This document shows, piece by piece, positions 25,332 to 33,415 of a stretch of 64,000 nt of DNA. A model generated the notes under the pieces. The model was not told the DNA's origin. It saw nothing but the letters and a program-made list of their open reading frames with translations, and did no database searches. Location of the stretch: assembly GCA_963850205.1 (NCBI GenBank), contig CAWKKJ010000008.1, forward strand, positions 682,001 through 746,000, given 5' to 3'. How positions within the stretch are numbered: position 1 is the first letter of the stretch; each line of letters starts with the position of its first letter. The DNA is from JACVRW01 sp963850205 (GTDB taxonomy: Bacteria > Actinomycetota > Thermoleophilia > Solirubrobacterales > Thermoleophilaceae). A program made the position numbers and the translations under genes.

Positions 25332-26330
25332 ATGCGGCGGCCCTTCGCACTCCTGCTGGTGGCGGCGGCCGCCGGCCTCGTCGTCTGCGGCTCACCCGAG
25401 GCGGGAGGAGGGGCGGCGGACTCGCCGGACGGGACCCTGTTCGTGCTCGACCGGCGCGAGGACCGCGTGCTGGTGGTCGACGCGGCCGGCGGCCGCATCG
25501 AGCTCGTCCGCCCCCGCGGGCTGGCCAAATGCGGCGCGCGCATGCACGTGGTCGGGGGGCGGCTGGTCTACGTGGGCTACACGCGGCGGGCGAGCTATGC
25601 CTACGCGCTCGATCCGGCGAGGCCCGGGGCGCCGCGGCGTCTGGGCACCGCGCACGAGGTGATCCCCTCGCGCACGCCCGGCCGGGTGTGGCTGGCCAAG
25701 ATCCCCCGCTGCCGGAACGTCTGGCGGCTGCGCAACCTGCAGGAGATCACCGTGAGCGGGACGATCACGCGCCGTGTACGGGCCCGGGTGCCCGGGATCT
25801 CGCTGGTCGCCGCGCTCGACCGCGGCCTGCTGCTGGCCGCGCGCTCCGGCGGGCTGGTGGCCTGGAGCCCGGAGTCGAAGCACATCCTCTGGCGCGAGCG
25901 GCGGTCCTTCGCACTGGCCGCCGGCGGCGAGCTGGTGGCCTGGTGCCGCCCGCACGGCTGCCGGGCGATCCGGATCACCGATCTGAAGAGTGGTCGCGAG
26001 CGCCTGGTTTCACCCCCGCCCGGGTGGTCGTTCCGGCAGGCCTTCACGGGCGCCCTGTCGCCCGGCGGCTCGGTGCTCGCCGTGCCCGCCACCGACCGCT
26101 CGGAGGTGCCCCGCATGGCGCTGATCGACACGCGCAGCGGCCAGGTGACCCCGGTCAAGGGCTCCCGCCTCGACCAGACCTTCGCCGCGCCGGCATGGTC
26201 ACCCGGCGGCTGGCTCTACTGGGGCGCCGGGAAGGGGCGCCTGATGGCCCACCGGCCGGGACTGGACGGGGCGGTGGCGCTGCCGCTCAAGCTGCGCCAC
26301 GCCGTGCTGGGCCTGGCGGCGGGCCGCTAA
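25332..26330 (+). CDS. exported WD40/propeller-like protein of unknown function
   Basis: A 332-residue predicted secreted protein. The first 20 residues (MRRPFALLLVAAAAGLVVCG) form a signal peptide; the Cys after VV is not in a proper lipobox. The rest is a series of repeating strands with Trp and Gly turns, such as GTLFVLDRREDRVLVVDAAG, RLVYVGYTRRASYAYALDP and APAWSPGGWLYWG, consistent with a beta-propeller of the TolB-like kind. No catalytic motif is seen. Its stop codon overlaps the final codon of the opposing BKACE remnant. Confidence 0.7.
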   Translation: MRRPFALLLVAAAAGLVVCGSPEAGGGAADSPDGTLFVLDRREDRVLVVDAAGGRIELVRPRGLAKCGARMHVVGGRLVYVGYTRRASYAYALDPARPGAPRRLGTAHEVIPSRTPGRVWLAKIPRCRNVWRLRNLQEITVSGTITRRVRARVPGISLVAALDRGLLLAARSGGLVAWSPESKHILWRERRSFALAAGGELVAWCRPHGCRAIRITDLKSGRERLVSPPPGWSFRQAFTGALSPGGSVLAVPATDRSEVPRMALIDTRSGQVTPVKGSRLDQTFAAPAWSPGGWLYWGAGKGRLMAHRPGLDGAVALPLKLRHAVLGLAAGR

Positions 26331-26549
26331 CGCAAGTCCGCCAGCGCGGCCACCAGCTCCGCGTTGTCGCGCGCCGTGCTGCCGTCGGCCAGCACCAGCG
26401 TGTCCTCCAGGCTTGCCCCACCAGTTCGGCGAGCCGGTGGCAACTCGGGCGCCGCTCGGGTTGGGTAAGGGGAACAAGCGACGCTGGCTCCTGTCGCCCG
26501 GCCGTCACACCCCTCACCGTGCCGTTGCACTAGCGCCGCCCGCACGAGG

Positions 26550-26596
26550 GTGTGGCTTCCAGAAGTCGCGCATATGACGAGTTTCGGAAGCCACAC
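26550..26596. repeat. long inverted repeat inside the BKACE remnant
   Basis: GTGTGGCTTCC and GGAAGCCACAC are perfect 11-base arms around a 25-base loop containing CATATG. The element sits in the segment replacing the middle of the BKACE gene. It may be the scar of a small non-autonomous mobile element or a REP-like unit; no target duplication is recognised. Confidence 0.6.
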
Positions 26597-26616
26597 TCCG
26601 ATCGACCGACCCGGCC

Positions 26617-26641
26617 GGGCTGGGTCCTCCCTACCCAGCCC
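26617..26641. repeat. second hairpin next to the long inverted repeat
   Basis: GGGCTGGGT and ACCCAGCCC form a nine-base stem with a seven-base loop, 20 bases from the 11-base inverted repeat. Adjacent hairpins of this kind are typical of palindromic repeat elements. Confidence 0.5.
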
Positions 26642-26800
26642 ACCCCGCCGGGCCTTCACGCACGTCGCAGCCGCGGCTCGGGCTCAAGCGCTTCCTCTCC
26701 TCGCGGGTCGCGCGGATGCACGTGCAGCTGGGCGCCGGCGTCGAGGGTGAGGCGGGCGTCGGCGGCCAGCTCGGCCGCGCTCAGGGGAAGGGCGGGGTGG

Positions 26801-29224
26801 TCAGCCGGTGACCGGCTTCCGTTCAGACAGGCCTGGAGCACGGTCACCACGCACCCGCACGATCGCATTCTTGGCGGCGAAGCGTGCGCTGAGAACCTGG
26901 CGGCGGCGGTCGTAGCTCCACGCCCGCCGCGGAAGGCGACGCTGCCCCACCAGCACCGTCGCCGGGATGAGGGGCCGCTCGAGCGTGGCCATCGACGCAC
27001 GCAGCCGGACGCGCAGGCGGCGGGACGCCGAGAGGCGCAGCGTCCAGCCCGTGCTGTCCTCACTGCTTCGCACGCGCCCGCGCGCGCCCATCCCGCCGCT
27101 CGAGTCGCCGCGCGGGAAGGCCAGCAGGTCGAGCCGGTCGCGGCGGTCGGCCTCGTGCACGAGACCTCTACCCCTGCCGTAGCCGGCCAGCGTGTCCACG
27201 TCCGGCGGCAGCATCGGCAGCAGCGTGCCGGCCCGGGCCAGCAGCGGAAGCTGGTCGAGGGGAGCGGGCAGGTTCACGCGGCGCCGGCCGGGCAGCAGGC
27301 TGACCCGCCCAAGCCGCAGGCCGCCGCTTCCGGGGCGGTACTCCAGCGAACGCCAGAGGTCGACCCAGCGCCCGCGCGGCAGGTAGACCTGGCGGCGGCG
27401 CTGGCCCGGGCGGGTCACGGGCGCGGCCAGCAGGTCGGGGCCGAACAGGAACGCGTCTTCGGTCCCCACAGCGCGCCGGTCGCCCGGATAGGCGAGGGCC
27501 AGGTGGCGCATCACGGGTAGGCCGCTCCGCCGGTACTCGGCGTCGGCCGCCACCAGGTAGGGGTAGAGCTGGGTGCGCAGCTTGGCCCAGCGCCGGTAGC
27601 GGGGCAGCATCCTGGGCTGCCATATCTGGGGGCGCAGGTCCTGTCCCGTTCCGATGCCCTCGGCCTTGGTGCGCATCACCCCCGACACCGCGCCGAACTG
27701 CAGCCAGCGGGTGAGCAGCTCGGGGGTGAGGCGCTGGTCGCCGAGGGTGAAGAACCCGCCGATGTCCGAGCCCCAGAGCGAGATGCCGGACAGGCCCATG
27801 GTGAGCGCCTGGGTGACCGAGGAGCGCAGGCCGTCGAAGCCCCAGCCGGTGGTGGGGTCGCCGCCCCACACCACCTGGGCGTACGGGTGCACGCCGGTCC
27901 AGCCCGAGCGGATGAAGCGCACGAGTGGCCGCCGCTGGGCCCGCGCAAAGCGCCAGCCCGAGCGGTGGTAGAGCACCGGGTAGAGGTTGCGCATGGTCTG
28001 ACCGCTGCGCCCGTTGGCCGAGACCGAGTCCGGGGGCACGTACTCGCCGTAGTCCTCCATCCAGCCGTCGTAGCCGTTGCGCAGCGGCCGCCGCAGCAAC
28101 GAGGCGTAGTAGCCGTCAGCGGCCGGGTTGCCGAAGTCGATCATCCCCACGTCGGTCACGCCGCCGCCCACGAAGGCAGGGAAGGTGTAGGCCGAGCCGT
28201 CGGCCCGGCGCAGGAAGATCCGCTCGGAAAGACCGCGGTCGAAGGCGGGCGGGTCGCTGGCGCACACGGCCTCGCGCAGGTAGGTGAGCGTGGCCAGGCC
28301 GAGCCGGTGGAAGCCGCGGGTCCGGGCCCGCTCTGGGGGCTCCTGTCCCCGGTCGGCGCCGCAGGGCATGTAGCGCATGTGCGTCTCGGCGGCCGACACC
28401 GGCGCGTCGGCCCGGCGCAACGTGCGGGCGTAGCCCAGCTCACCCGGCGAGGTGTTCTGGTGCCCGGTCTGAAACCAGGGGCCGAGGAGCCAGGGCGCGG
28501 TGGGCGGCGGCTGCCGGCCGGTCACCCTCGTGAGCTCCCGGACCAGCGTTGCCGGCCGGCCGCCGAACACCCGCAGCACCAGCCGGCTCCCGTCCACCTC
28601 GATCGTCGTGAGGTCGCCGGCCGTCGAGCCGAGCCGGAAGCGACTGGTGCGCAGGTTCTCCACCAGCAGGCCGTAGCCGGCGGTGGAGAGCAGCCAGGGC
28701 ATCGGGAAGTAGCTGGCGTCGGGACGGTTGAAGAGCGCCCAGTCCGGTATCGAGGCGTCGATGATCGGGTACTCGTCGTCCTGGAACGGGCCCTCCTGCA
28801 CCAGGTTCTCCACCTCGTTGCCACGCTGGTCGACCGCGTTGGAGCGCTCGCCGAAGCCGAGGTACCGCTCGCCCCGCTCGACCCGGAAGCGAATCCTGAC
28901 GGCCTCCACCTCGGGCCCGCCGCCGCGCACCCGGATCCGGGTGAAGATCGAGCGGCGGTAGCGGGCCGCCAACTCGATCCGGCGCCTCTCGGGGTCATCG
29001 GTGGCGTAGAGCTCAGTCGACCTCCGGCGGGAGGAGCCCCGGCGCAGCACCCGCGTCGCCCGGTACCAGCGTCCCTCGGATCGGAAGGCGAGGCGGGGCA
29101 CAGACGCCTCGCGCTGGGCAGCGCCGGCGAGCGGAATACCTCCAAGCGGCGGTCCGGCGAGCGCCGCAGGGGCGAGACTCAGAGCCAGGACCGCGGTGGC
29201 GGCGACGCCCGCGGGCAGGAGCAC
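26801..29224 (-). CDS. GH31 family glycoside hydrolase, exported
   Basis: An 807-residue enzyme from GTG 29222-29224, which gives a signal peptide (VLLPAGVAATAVLALSLAP with a following Ala-rich cut region). The N-terminal beta-sandwich has RGERYLGFGERSNAVDQRG, and the barrel has GYDGWMEDYGEYVPPD with nucleophile Asp391 and GWGFDGLRSS with acid/base Asp464. Acting on alpha-glycosidic bonds is certain for the family; the ED-YGE nucleophile loop resembles bacterial members near sulfoquinovosidases and alpha-glucosidases, so the sugar remains open. It probably works outside the membrane. It follows the SRPBCC gene by 34 bases; its 3' end overlaps the BKACE remnant. Confidence 0.88.
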   Translation of the reverse strand: MLLPAGVAATAVLALSLAPAALAGPPLGGIPLAGAAQREASVPRLAFRSEGRWYRATRVLRRGSSRRRSTELYATDDPERRRIELAARYRRSIFTRIRVRGGGPEVEAVRIRFRVERGERYLGFGERSNAVDQRGNEVENLVQEGPFQDDEYPIIDASIPDWALFNRPDASYFPMPWLLSTAGYGLLVENLRTSRFRLGSTAGDLTTIEVDGSRLVLRVFGGRPATLVRELTRVTGRQPPPTAPWLLGPWFQTGHQNTSPGELGYARTLRRADAPVSAAETHMRYMPCGADRGQEPPERARTRGFHRLGLATLTYLREAVCASDPPAFDRGLSERIFLRRADGSAYTFPAFVGGGVTDVGMIDFGNPAADGYYASLLRRPLRNGYDGWMEDYGEYVPPDSVSANGRSGQTMRNLYPVLYHRSGWRFARAQRRPLVRFIRSGWTGVHPYAQVVWGGDPTTGWGFDGLRSSVTQALTMGLSGISLWGSDIGGFFTLGDQRLTPELLTRWLQFGAVSGVMRTKAEGIGTGQDLRPQIWQPRMLPRYRRWAKLRTQLYPYLVAADAEYRRSGLPVMRHLALAYPGDRRAVGTEDAFLFGPDLLAAPVTRPGQRRRQVYLPRGRWVDLWRSLEYRPGSGGLRLGRVSLLPGRRRVNLPAPLDQLPLLARAGTLLPMLPPDVDTLAGYGRGRGLVHEADRRDRLDLLAFPRGDSSGGMGARGRVRSSEDSTGWTLRLSASRRLRVRLRASMATLERPLIPATVLVGQRRLPRRAWSYDRRRQVLSARFAAKNAIVRVRGDRAPGLSERKPVTG

Positions 29225-29258
29225 CGGTCGAGCGTACCCCGGCGGCACCGGCTTGGCC

Positions 29259-29711
29259 TCAGCCGGCCGCGGCGGCGGCGAAGCGGTCCAGCAGGAAGGG
29301 CCAGCCCTGCGGCGACCCGAGCATCTCCTCGTAGCCGGCGCCCTCCTCCCCATGACGCTCGAACCCCCGGTGCTCGAGCGTCACGATCGTGCCGCCGCCC
29401 GCGGCCTCGAAGCGCACCTCCACCTCGCTGGCCCGGGACGGATCGGGCACCGGCTCGCGCCGCGGGGAGATCTGCCAGGCCAAGAGCAACCTGTCCGGAG
29501 GTTCCCAGGCGAGCACCCGGCCCCAGTCGCAGCGAAAGCCGTGCGGGCCGCGCTCGAAGCAGAGGCCGCCCTCCCGGGGCTCGATGCCGATCTCCTCCAG
29601 CACCTCGCCCGACCAGGTGTACTCCGGCGGCGACCAGGAGCCGAGCCCCTCGGCGAAGACCGCGAAGGCCCGGCCGGGCGGCACCGGCACCTCCACCCGA
29701 TGGGTCGCCAT
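29259..29711 (-). CDS. SRPBCC / AHSA1-type protein
   Basis: A 150-residue START-fold protein closely resembling the product of 6009-6491: it shares PGRAFAVFAEGLGSW, WSPPEYTW, LLLAWQISP, VTLEHRGFERHGEEG and a C-terminal RFAAAAAG helix. Here no ArsR gene is attached. The start at ATG 29709-29711 is supported by TACGGT seven bases upstream (29719-29724 on this strand). Ligand unknown. It is followed 34 bases later by the GH31 gene, but a functional link is not obvious. Confidence 0.85.
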   Translation of the reverse strand: MATHRVEVPVPPGRAFAVFAEGLGSWSPPEYTWSGEVLEEIGIEPREGGLCFERGPHGFRCDWGRVLAWEPPDRLLLAWQISPRREPVPDPSRASEVEVRFEAAGGGTIVTLEHRGFERHGEEGAGYEEMLGSPQGWPFLLDRFAAAAAG

Positions 29712-29718
29712 GACGGGC

Positions 29719-29724
29719 ACCGTA
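29719..29724 (-). promoter_or_regulatory. candidate -10 box for leaderless SRPBCC gene
   Basis: TACGGT on the minus strand lies seven bases before the ATG at 29711, matching the TANNNT leaderless spacing. No recognisable -35. Confidence 0.4.
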
Positions 29725-29817
29725 CCGGGGGCAAAGGCGGCGCCTCCCTGGGGTCTGCCGAGGGGGAGTGTGCGCGGTCTCACAGACGGCGCCATCTCGA
29801 CGCGAGAAGCTCGTGCC

Positions 29818-30012
29818 ATGGAAATCGTGATCTTCTGCTTCGTGATGCTCGGCGCCGTGGTCTACGGCTACTTCACCGTGAACGGCAGCGGGATCGCAGA
29901 GCACCCCCACGGCGGGGCCTACAGCGACGCCCCCGGCGCCTATGGCCCCGGCAGCGCCTCCGGTCGCGACGAGAGCGTTTCCATCTCGAACTGGTCGCGC
30001 GGCACACGCTAG
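29818..30012 (+). CDS. small membrane-anchored protein
   Basis: A 64-residue protein with one N-terminal helix (residues 2-21, EIVIFCFVMLGAVVYGYF) and a polar, Gly/Ser/His-rich tail. No homologue family is recognised. It stands alone between a divergent SRPBCC gene and a convergent DUF4394 gene, and a hairpin terminator follows eight bases after its stop. Being real is supported by its codon bias and the terminator; function unknown. Confidence 0.55.
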   Translation: MEIVIFCFVMLGAVVYGYFTVNGSGIAEHPHGGAYSDAPGAYGPGSASGRDESVSISNWSRGTR

Positions 30013-30020
30013 AACGACGA

Positions 30021-30043
30021 GGGGCCGGCACGCGGCCGGCCCC
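30021..30043. terminator. bidirectional hairpin terminator
   Basis: GGGGCCGG and CCGGCCCC form an eight-base GC stem with a seven-base loop between the convergent small protein gene and the DUF4394 gene. There is no long T run, as is common in high-GC actinobacteria. Confidence 0.6.
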
Positions 30044-30061
30044 CGATCGTGCTGCTCCGTC

Positions 30062-30944
30062 CTATCGCTGGTTGAGCGGTACCGCGATGCCGGTCACGAC
30101 GTTGCGGGGAGCAAACGAGCCGCGCGAGTCCGCGCGTCCCTGCAGCAGGTTCACCGAGTAGAACCCGCTCTGGCCGTTCACGGTCAGGGAGGCGAAGCCC
30201 TGGACGTGAACGGTGGTCCCGCCACGGATCGTGCTGTAGATGTCCGCGCCCACCGAGGGGCCGGTGTCGGTCAGGAGCTTGCCCGTGGGCACCAGCACTC
30301 CCGACGCGGCCGGCGACTGGATCACGGTCTGGTCGAGCGTCGAGTCGATGTCGAACAGCGTGGTGGCCGTGGTCGGGTCGGCGTCGTTGTTGGTGTACGC
30401 GGCGCCGGTCACCCCGAGGGCCGTCGCGGGCGGCGGACCCGGGTTCGACAGGGTGGTGTTGGTGACCGTGTCGTTGTTGGCGTCGACGTTGTCGGCCAGG
30501 TTCTGGCCGGTGTCCGAGATGATGCGCAGGCGGTCCACCGTCGGGTTGAAGTCCACCCCGAAGGAGGTGCCCATGAGCGGCACGTTTACGCGTGACCTCA
30601 GCATGGCCCGGCCGTTGTCGTCGTCGACGACGTACACGCCGCCCTTGTCGCCAAGGCCGTACAGCTCACCGGTCGCCGGGCGGTAGTCGATGCCGACGAG
30701 CTGGTTGTCGCCATCCAGTCCCTTGACCCGGCCGATGGTCCGTGCGTCTCGGGGGTCGTTCTCCGAGAAGCAGATGAGGCGTCCGCTGTCGGTCAGTCCG
30801 ACCACGTCGAGGGCTCGCTTCGAGCGCTCGCCGCAGTCGTGGTCGCGCTTGTGCTTGCCGACCAAACGATGCGTTCACCGCGGGTACGAGGGCAATCGCC
30901 AGTAGGGCGCCGGCCAGCAGCGCCGTCAGGATCCTTCGAGGCAT
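30062..30944 (-). pseudogene. DUF4394 exported protein, split by a frameshift after the signal peptide
   Basis: A strong AGGAGG site and ATG at 30942-30944 begin a signal peptide (RRILTALLAGALLAIALVP then AVNA) that runs out of frame at residue 27. The conserved DUF4394 domain (VGLTDSGRLICFSEN, LVGIDYRPATGELYGLG, FGVDFNPTVDRLRIIS) continues in another frame from about 30865 to the stop at 30062. Removing one T from the TTT at 30864-30866 would join signal and domain cleanly. Intact proteins of this family are secreted and propeller-like, without known activity. Either a genuine mutation, an assembly error, or much less likely a programmed shift. Confidence 0.75.
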
Positions 30945-31015
30945 GGGGTCCTCCTGAGGGAAGAGTCGGGGCACTTGAGCCCTGTCTTCGCTCCGCGAGG
31001 GGGATTTGGTTCAGA

Positions 31016-31315
31016 TCAGCCGTTCCCGGCGGCCCGCACCCGCTCGACCAGCGGCCGCAGGCCCTCGGGCACCTGGTCCTCGCGCATGGTCAGCTCGCGC
31101 CGGCCCTGCTCATCCTCGACGGTCAGGTGGTACTGGAAGCGGTCGGCTCCGCCGCCCGGCGCCGGCGGGCCGGGACGCAGCGCGTCCAGGTCCGTCGCAC
31201 GGTACGCGCGCTCCAGCTCGCGGGCCTCCTCCGCGGGCAGCTCGGCGGTGTCGAGCGTCCCGAGGGGAGTGGTGAGACCGGCGAAGCCGCCGCTTCGTGT
31301 CAGCTCAACGCGCAG
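31016..31315 (-). CDS. emfourin-type protease inhibitor, probable CTG start
   Basis: A 99-residue protein matching emfourin, the inhibitor of protealysin-like M4 proteases: it opens RVELTRSGGFAG and has LDTAELPAEEARELER, DRFQYHLTVEDEQGRRELT and a final helix ending VRAAGNG. No ATG, GTG or TTG lies in frame near the beginning. CTG at 31313-31315 gives exactly the family start and overlaps the last 11 bases of the protease gene. Emfourin of Serratia binds and inhibits protealysin; adjacency here supports the same role. The start codon is the uncertain point; the gene itself is well supported. Confidence 0.82.
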   Translation of the reverse strand: MRVELTRSGGFAGLTTPLGTLDTAELPAEEARELERAYRATDLDALRPGPPAPGGGADRFQYHLTVEDEQGRRELTMREDQVPEGLRPLVERVRAAGNG

Positions 31316-32432
31316 CGGCCTGCGCCTGGCCGTGGAAGGCGAGCCGCCCAGCCTGCTCGGTCTGGACGCCCACGTCCCCCCAGGCGTCCGCCACCGCGAT
31401 CATCTCGGTGCTGTCGCGGCCGTGCAGGCGCTGGGCCGTGTGCACCGTGAGGCGGGCGAAGTCGACGAAGCCGGAGTCGGTTCGCAGCGACGGGTGCTGC
31501 AGGGTCTCGTACCAGATGCGGCCGGTGACCTCCCACGCGCGGCCGCCGATCTTGGTGGCGGCGAGGTAGAAGGCCTTGTTGGGGATGCCCGAGTTGATGT
31601 GCACGCCGCCGTTGTCCTGGACGCCCTCGAAGTAGTCGTCCATGTGCGCGGGCTGCGGGTCCTTGCCCACGAGCGGGTCGTCATACGCCTCGCCCGGGGC
31701 CTTCATCGAGCGCAGCGCGTCGCCGGCGATCGTGGGCGTCCACACCTCGGAGCCGATCAGCCAGTCCGCGGCCGCCGCGTCCTGGCCGAGCTTGTACTGA
31801 TTGACCATCGCCCCGCAGACGTCCGAGAAGTGCTCGTTCAGGGCGCCGGATTGCCCCCAGTACTCGAGCCCGGCCTCGTGCTCGGTCACGCCGTGGCCCA
31901 GCTCGTGCCCGATCACGCTCAGGGAGGCGGTCATCTGTCCCAGCACCTGGCCGTCGCCGTCGCCGAAGACCATGCGCTGGCCGTCCCAGAAGGCGTTCGG
32001 ATACTGCTCGCCGAAGTGCACCACGCCGCGGAGCGGCATGCCGGCGGCGTCGATCGAGTTGCGCCCGTAGACCGAGAGGAAGAAGTCGAAGGTGTCGCCG
32101 AGGCCGTCGTAGGCCTGGTCGGTGGCGACGTCGCCGATGGCCTCGTCGCCCTCGCGGCGGACGATGGGCCCGCGCACGTCCTCCTGGCCCTTCGCGTCGC
32201 TGATCACGCGCGCGGGCTTGGGCGCGGCGGCGCCGACGAGAGCGTCGGCGCGCTCGCCCGCGATTCCGCGTACCGAAAGCGAGTTCTGGACGCGGGCCAG
32301 GCGGATCGAGCTGTCGCGGCTGAGGGCGGTGGTGGCCCATGCCCGCTGTTCGTCGTCGCCGTTGCGCGCGATGTTCTCGAGCACGACCGGCGGCAATACG
32401 CAGTGCAGACCGTGGGTGCGGTGACAGTGCAT
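31305..32432 (-). CDS. protealysin-like M4 metalloprotease
   Basis: A 375-residue thermolysin-family zinc protease. It has no signal peptide; instead it begins MHCHRTHGLHCVLPPVVL, which resembles the short propeptide (with its PP motif) of the protealysin group. HELGH at 176-180 gives two zinc ligands and the catalytic Glu, and Glu200 in GALNEHFSD is the third ligand; HINSGIPNKAFY near 275 carries the active-site His region. Protealysin-like enzymes are found inside cells or leave them without a signal peptide. The inhibitor gene overlaps its stop by 11 bases, so enzyme and inhibitor are made together. Confidence 0.9.
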   Translation of the reverse strand: MHCHRTHGLHCVLPPVVLENIARNGDDEQRAWATTALSRDSSIRLARVQNSLSVRGIAGERADALVGAAAPKPARVISDAKGQEDVRGPIVRREGDEAIGDVATDQAYDGLGDTFDFFLSVYGRNSIDAAGMPLRGVVHFGEQYPNAFWDGQRMVFGDGDGQVLGQMTASLSVIGHELGHGVTEHEAGLEYWGQSGALNEHFSDVCGAMVNQYKLGQDAAAADWLIGSEVWTPTIAGDALRSMKAPGEAYDDPLVGKDPQPAHMDDYFEGVQDNGGVHINSGIPNKAFYLAATKIGGRAWEVTGRIWYETLQHPSLRTDSGFVDFARLTVHTAQRLHGRDSTEMIAVADAWGDVGVQTEQAGRLAFHGQAQAAAR

Positions 32433-32539
32433 GCGAGTCCCTTCGCTGGGGTTTGACCTTCCGGGGCGACCGTACGCCCGACCGGGCCGCCACTCTGTGC
32501 CGAGTGTCACATAGGGCGCCATGTTCCGCTAGTGGGCCG

Positions 32540-33367
32540 CTACTCCTGCGCGACCTGCGTGACGACGTCGAGGCCCCAGAACGCCGAGCGGCGAAAGCTC
32601 AGCTCGACCGGGTTCCCGTGCCGGTGCGCGTCGCCGAGCAGCGCCACGATCACGCGCTCCTCCTCGGTCATGGGCTCGTACAACGGCACGTGGACGGTCA
32701 CGTCGCCCTCCAGGCGAACGAAGAAGAACGGGAAGGTGTTCACGCGGACAGTGCCGATCGAGAGGGGAACCTGGCCCCCCGCCGGCGACTCGTCGGGCTC
32801 GAGGCGCTGCTCCCAGGCGTAGAGCGCCCGGGTGGGGTCGATGGGCGCGAGGTCGGTGTCGCCGGGCGCGCCGCTCCCTCCGCGGTCCGCGACGGCCCAG
32901 AGCTCGAAGTGGAGATGGGGCTCGGTGGGCTCCTCCGAGACGACGGCGAACGGCTCGCCCTCGCCCACGAACTCCCCTTCGGAGACCCGGATCCTGGTGA
33001 TGTGCAGGTACTTCGTCATGAAGCCGAGACCGCGCGGGTGGTGGTCGATCAGCACGCTGCCCTTCGTCTGAGCGGGGTCCTCCTCCACCTCGACCACGCG
33101 CCCCCTCGCGGCCGCGTAGACGCAGTTGCCCGCGACCGAGGCGAGGTCGACGGCTTGGTGCAGGCCGGTGGCGAAGAAGACATCCTCGCCGGTGGGGTTC
33201 TCAGGGTCCCCGGCCGGAATGACGTGCGTCGTATTGCAGCGCGGCCGGCGCGGCAGCGGCTGGGGCCGCTGGGAGTCGAAGCGGCCGTTCTCGGTCCGCA
33301 GGGCCAGCGGCATGTCGAGCGGGGGCACGAACAGCCAGGACTGGTGGGTGATGGGCTGGATCGGCAT
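32540..33367 (-). CDS. M23-family (LytM-fold) peptidase
   Basis: A 275-residue protein with a complete M23 core: TGLHQAVDLAS places zinc ligands His70 and Asp74, KYLHIT holds His122, and EPHLHFELW gives His151 and His153. M23 enzymes cut peptidoglycan crosslinks or Gly-rich peptides. Unusually, no signal peptide or membrane anchor is seen, and about 120 residues follow the catalytic domain (LYAWEQRLEP to VVTQVAQE) with no recognised domain. It lies just upstream of the protealysin gene, 107 bases away on the same strand, though no operon is certain. Confidence 0.82.
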   Translation of the reverse strand: MPIQPITHQSWLFVPPLDMPLALRTENGRFDSQRPQPLPRRPRCNTTHVIPAGDPENPTGEDVFFATGLHQAVDLASVAGNCVYAAARGRVVEVEEDPAQTKGSVLIDHHPRGLGFMTKYLHITRIRVSEGEFVGEGEPFAVVSEEPTEPHLHFELWAVADRGGSGAPGDTDLAPIDPTRALYAWEQRLEPDESPAGGQVPLSIGTVRVNTFPFFFVRLEGDVTVHVPLYEPMTEEERVIVALLGDAHRHGNPVELSFRRSAFWGLDVVTQVAQE

Positions 33368-33415
33368 CTACCCAGGTGGACACCGAACGGCGCCCTGGTA
33401 TTCCCGCGATGCGGC

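Larger units (their letters stand above)
26327..26847 (-). pseudogene. BKACE (beta-keto acid cleavage enzyme, DUF849) remnant with internal replacement
   Basis: Two separated pieces of one gene are visible on the minus strand. The 5' piece (about 26656-26847) encodes the family opening LQACLNGSRSPADHPALP, AAELAADARLTLDAGAQ and LHVHPRD. The 3' piece (26327-26423) encodes the family ending SLEDTLVLADGSTARDNAEL and closes with a stop. A normal protein has about 270 residues, but roughly 190 are missing from the middle, where about 230 bases of unrelated hairpin-rich DNA lie instead. Intact members cleave beta-keto acids with acetyl-CoA. The gene cannot make a working enzyme. Its start overlaps the end of the upstream GH31 gene. 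Confidence 0.72.

Noticed and set aside
26550..26596. Inverted repeat considered as a transposon end pair of a complete insertion sequence
   Set aside because: No transposase gene lies between or beside the arms, and the loop is only 25 bases.
30864..30866. Programmed frameshift in the DUF4394 gene
   Set aside because: The site is a plain TTT without a slippery heptamer, stop pairing or downstream structure that I can see; mutation or sequence error is simpler.
30975..32456. Plus-strand open frame opposite the M4 protease
   Set aside because: No recognisable domains; the opposite strand carries HELGH and the full protease and inhibitor.
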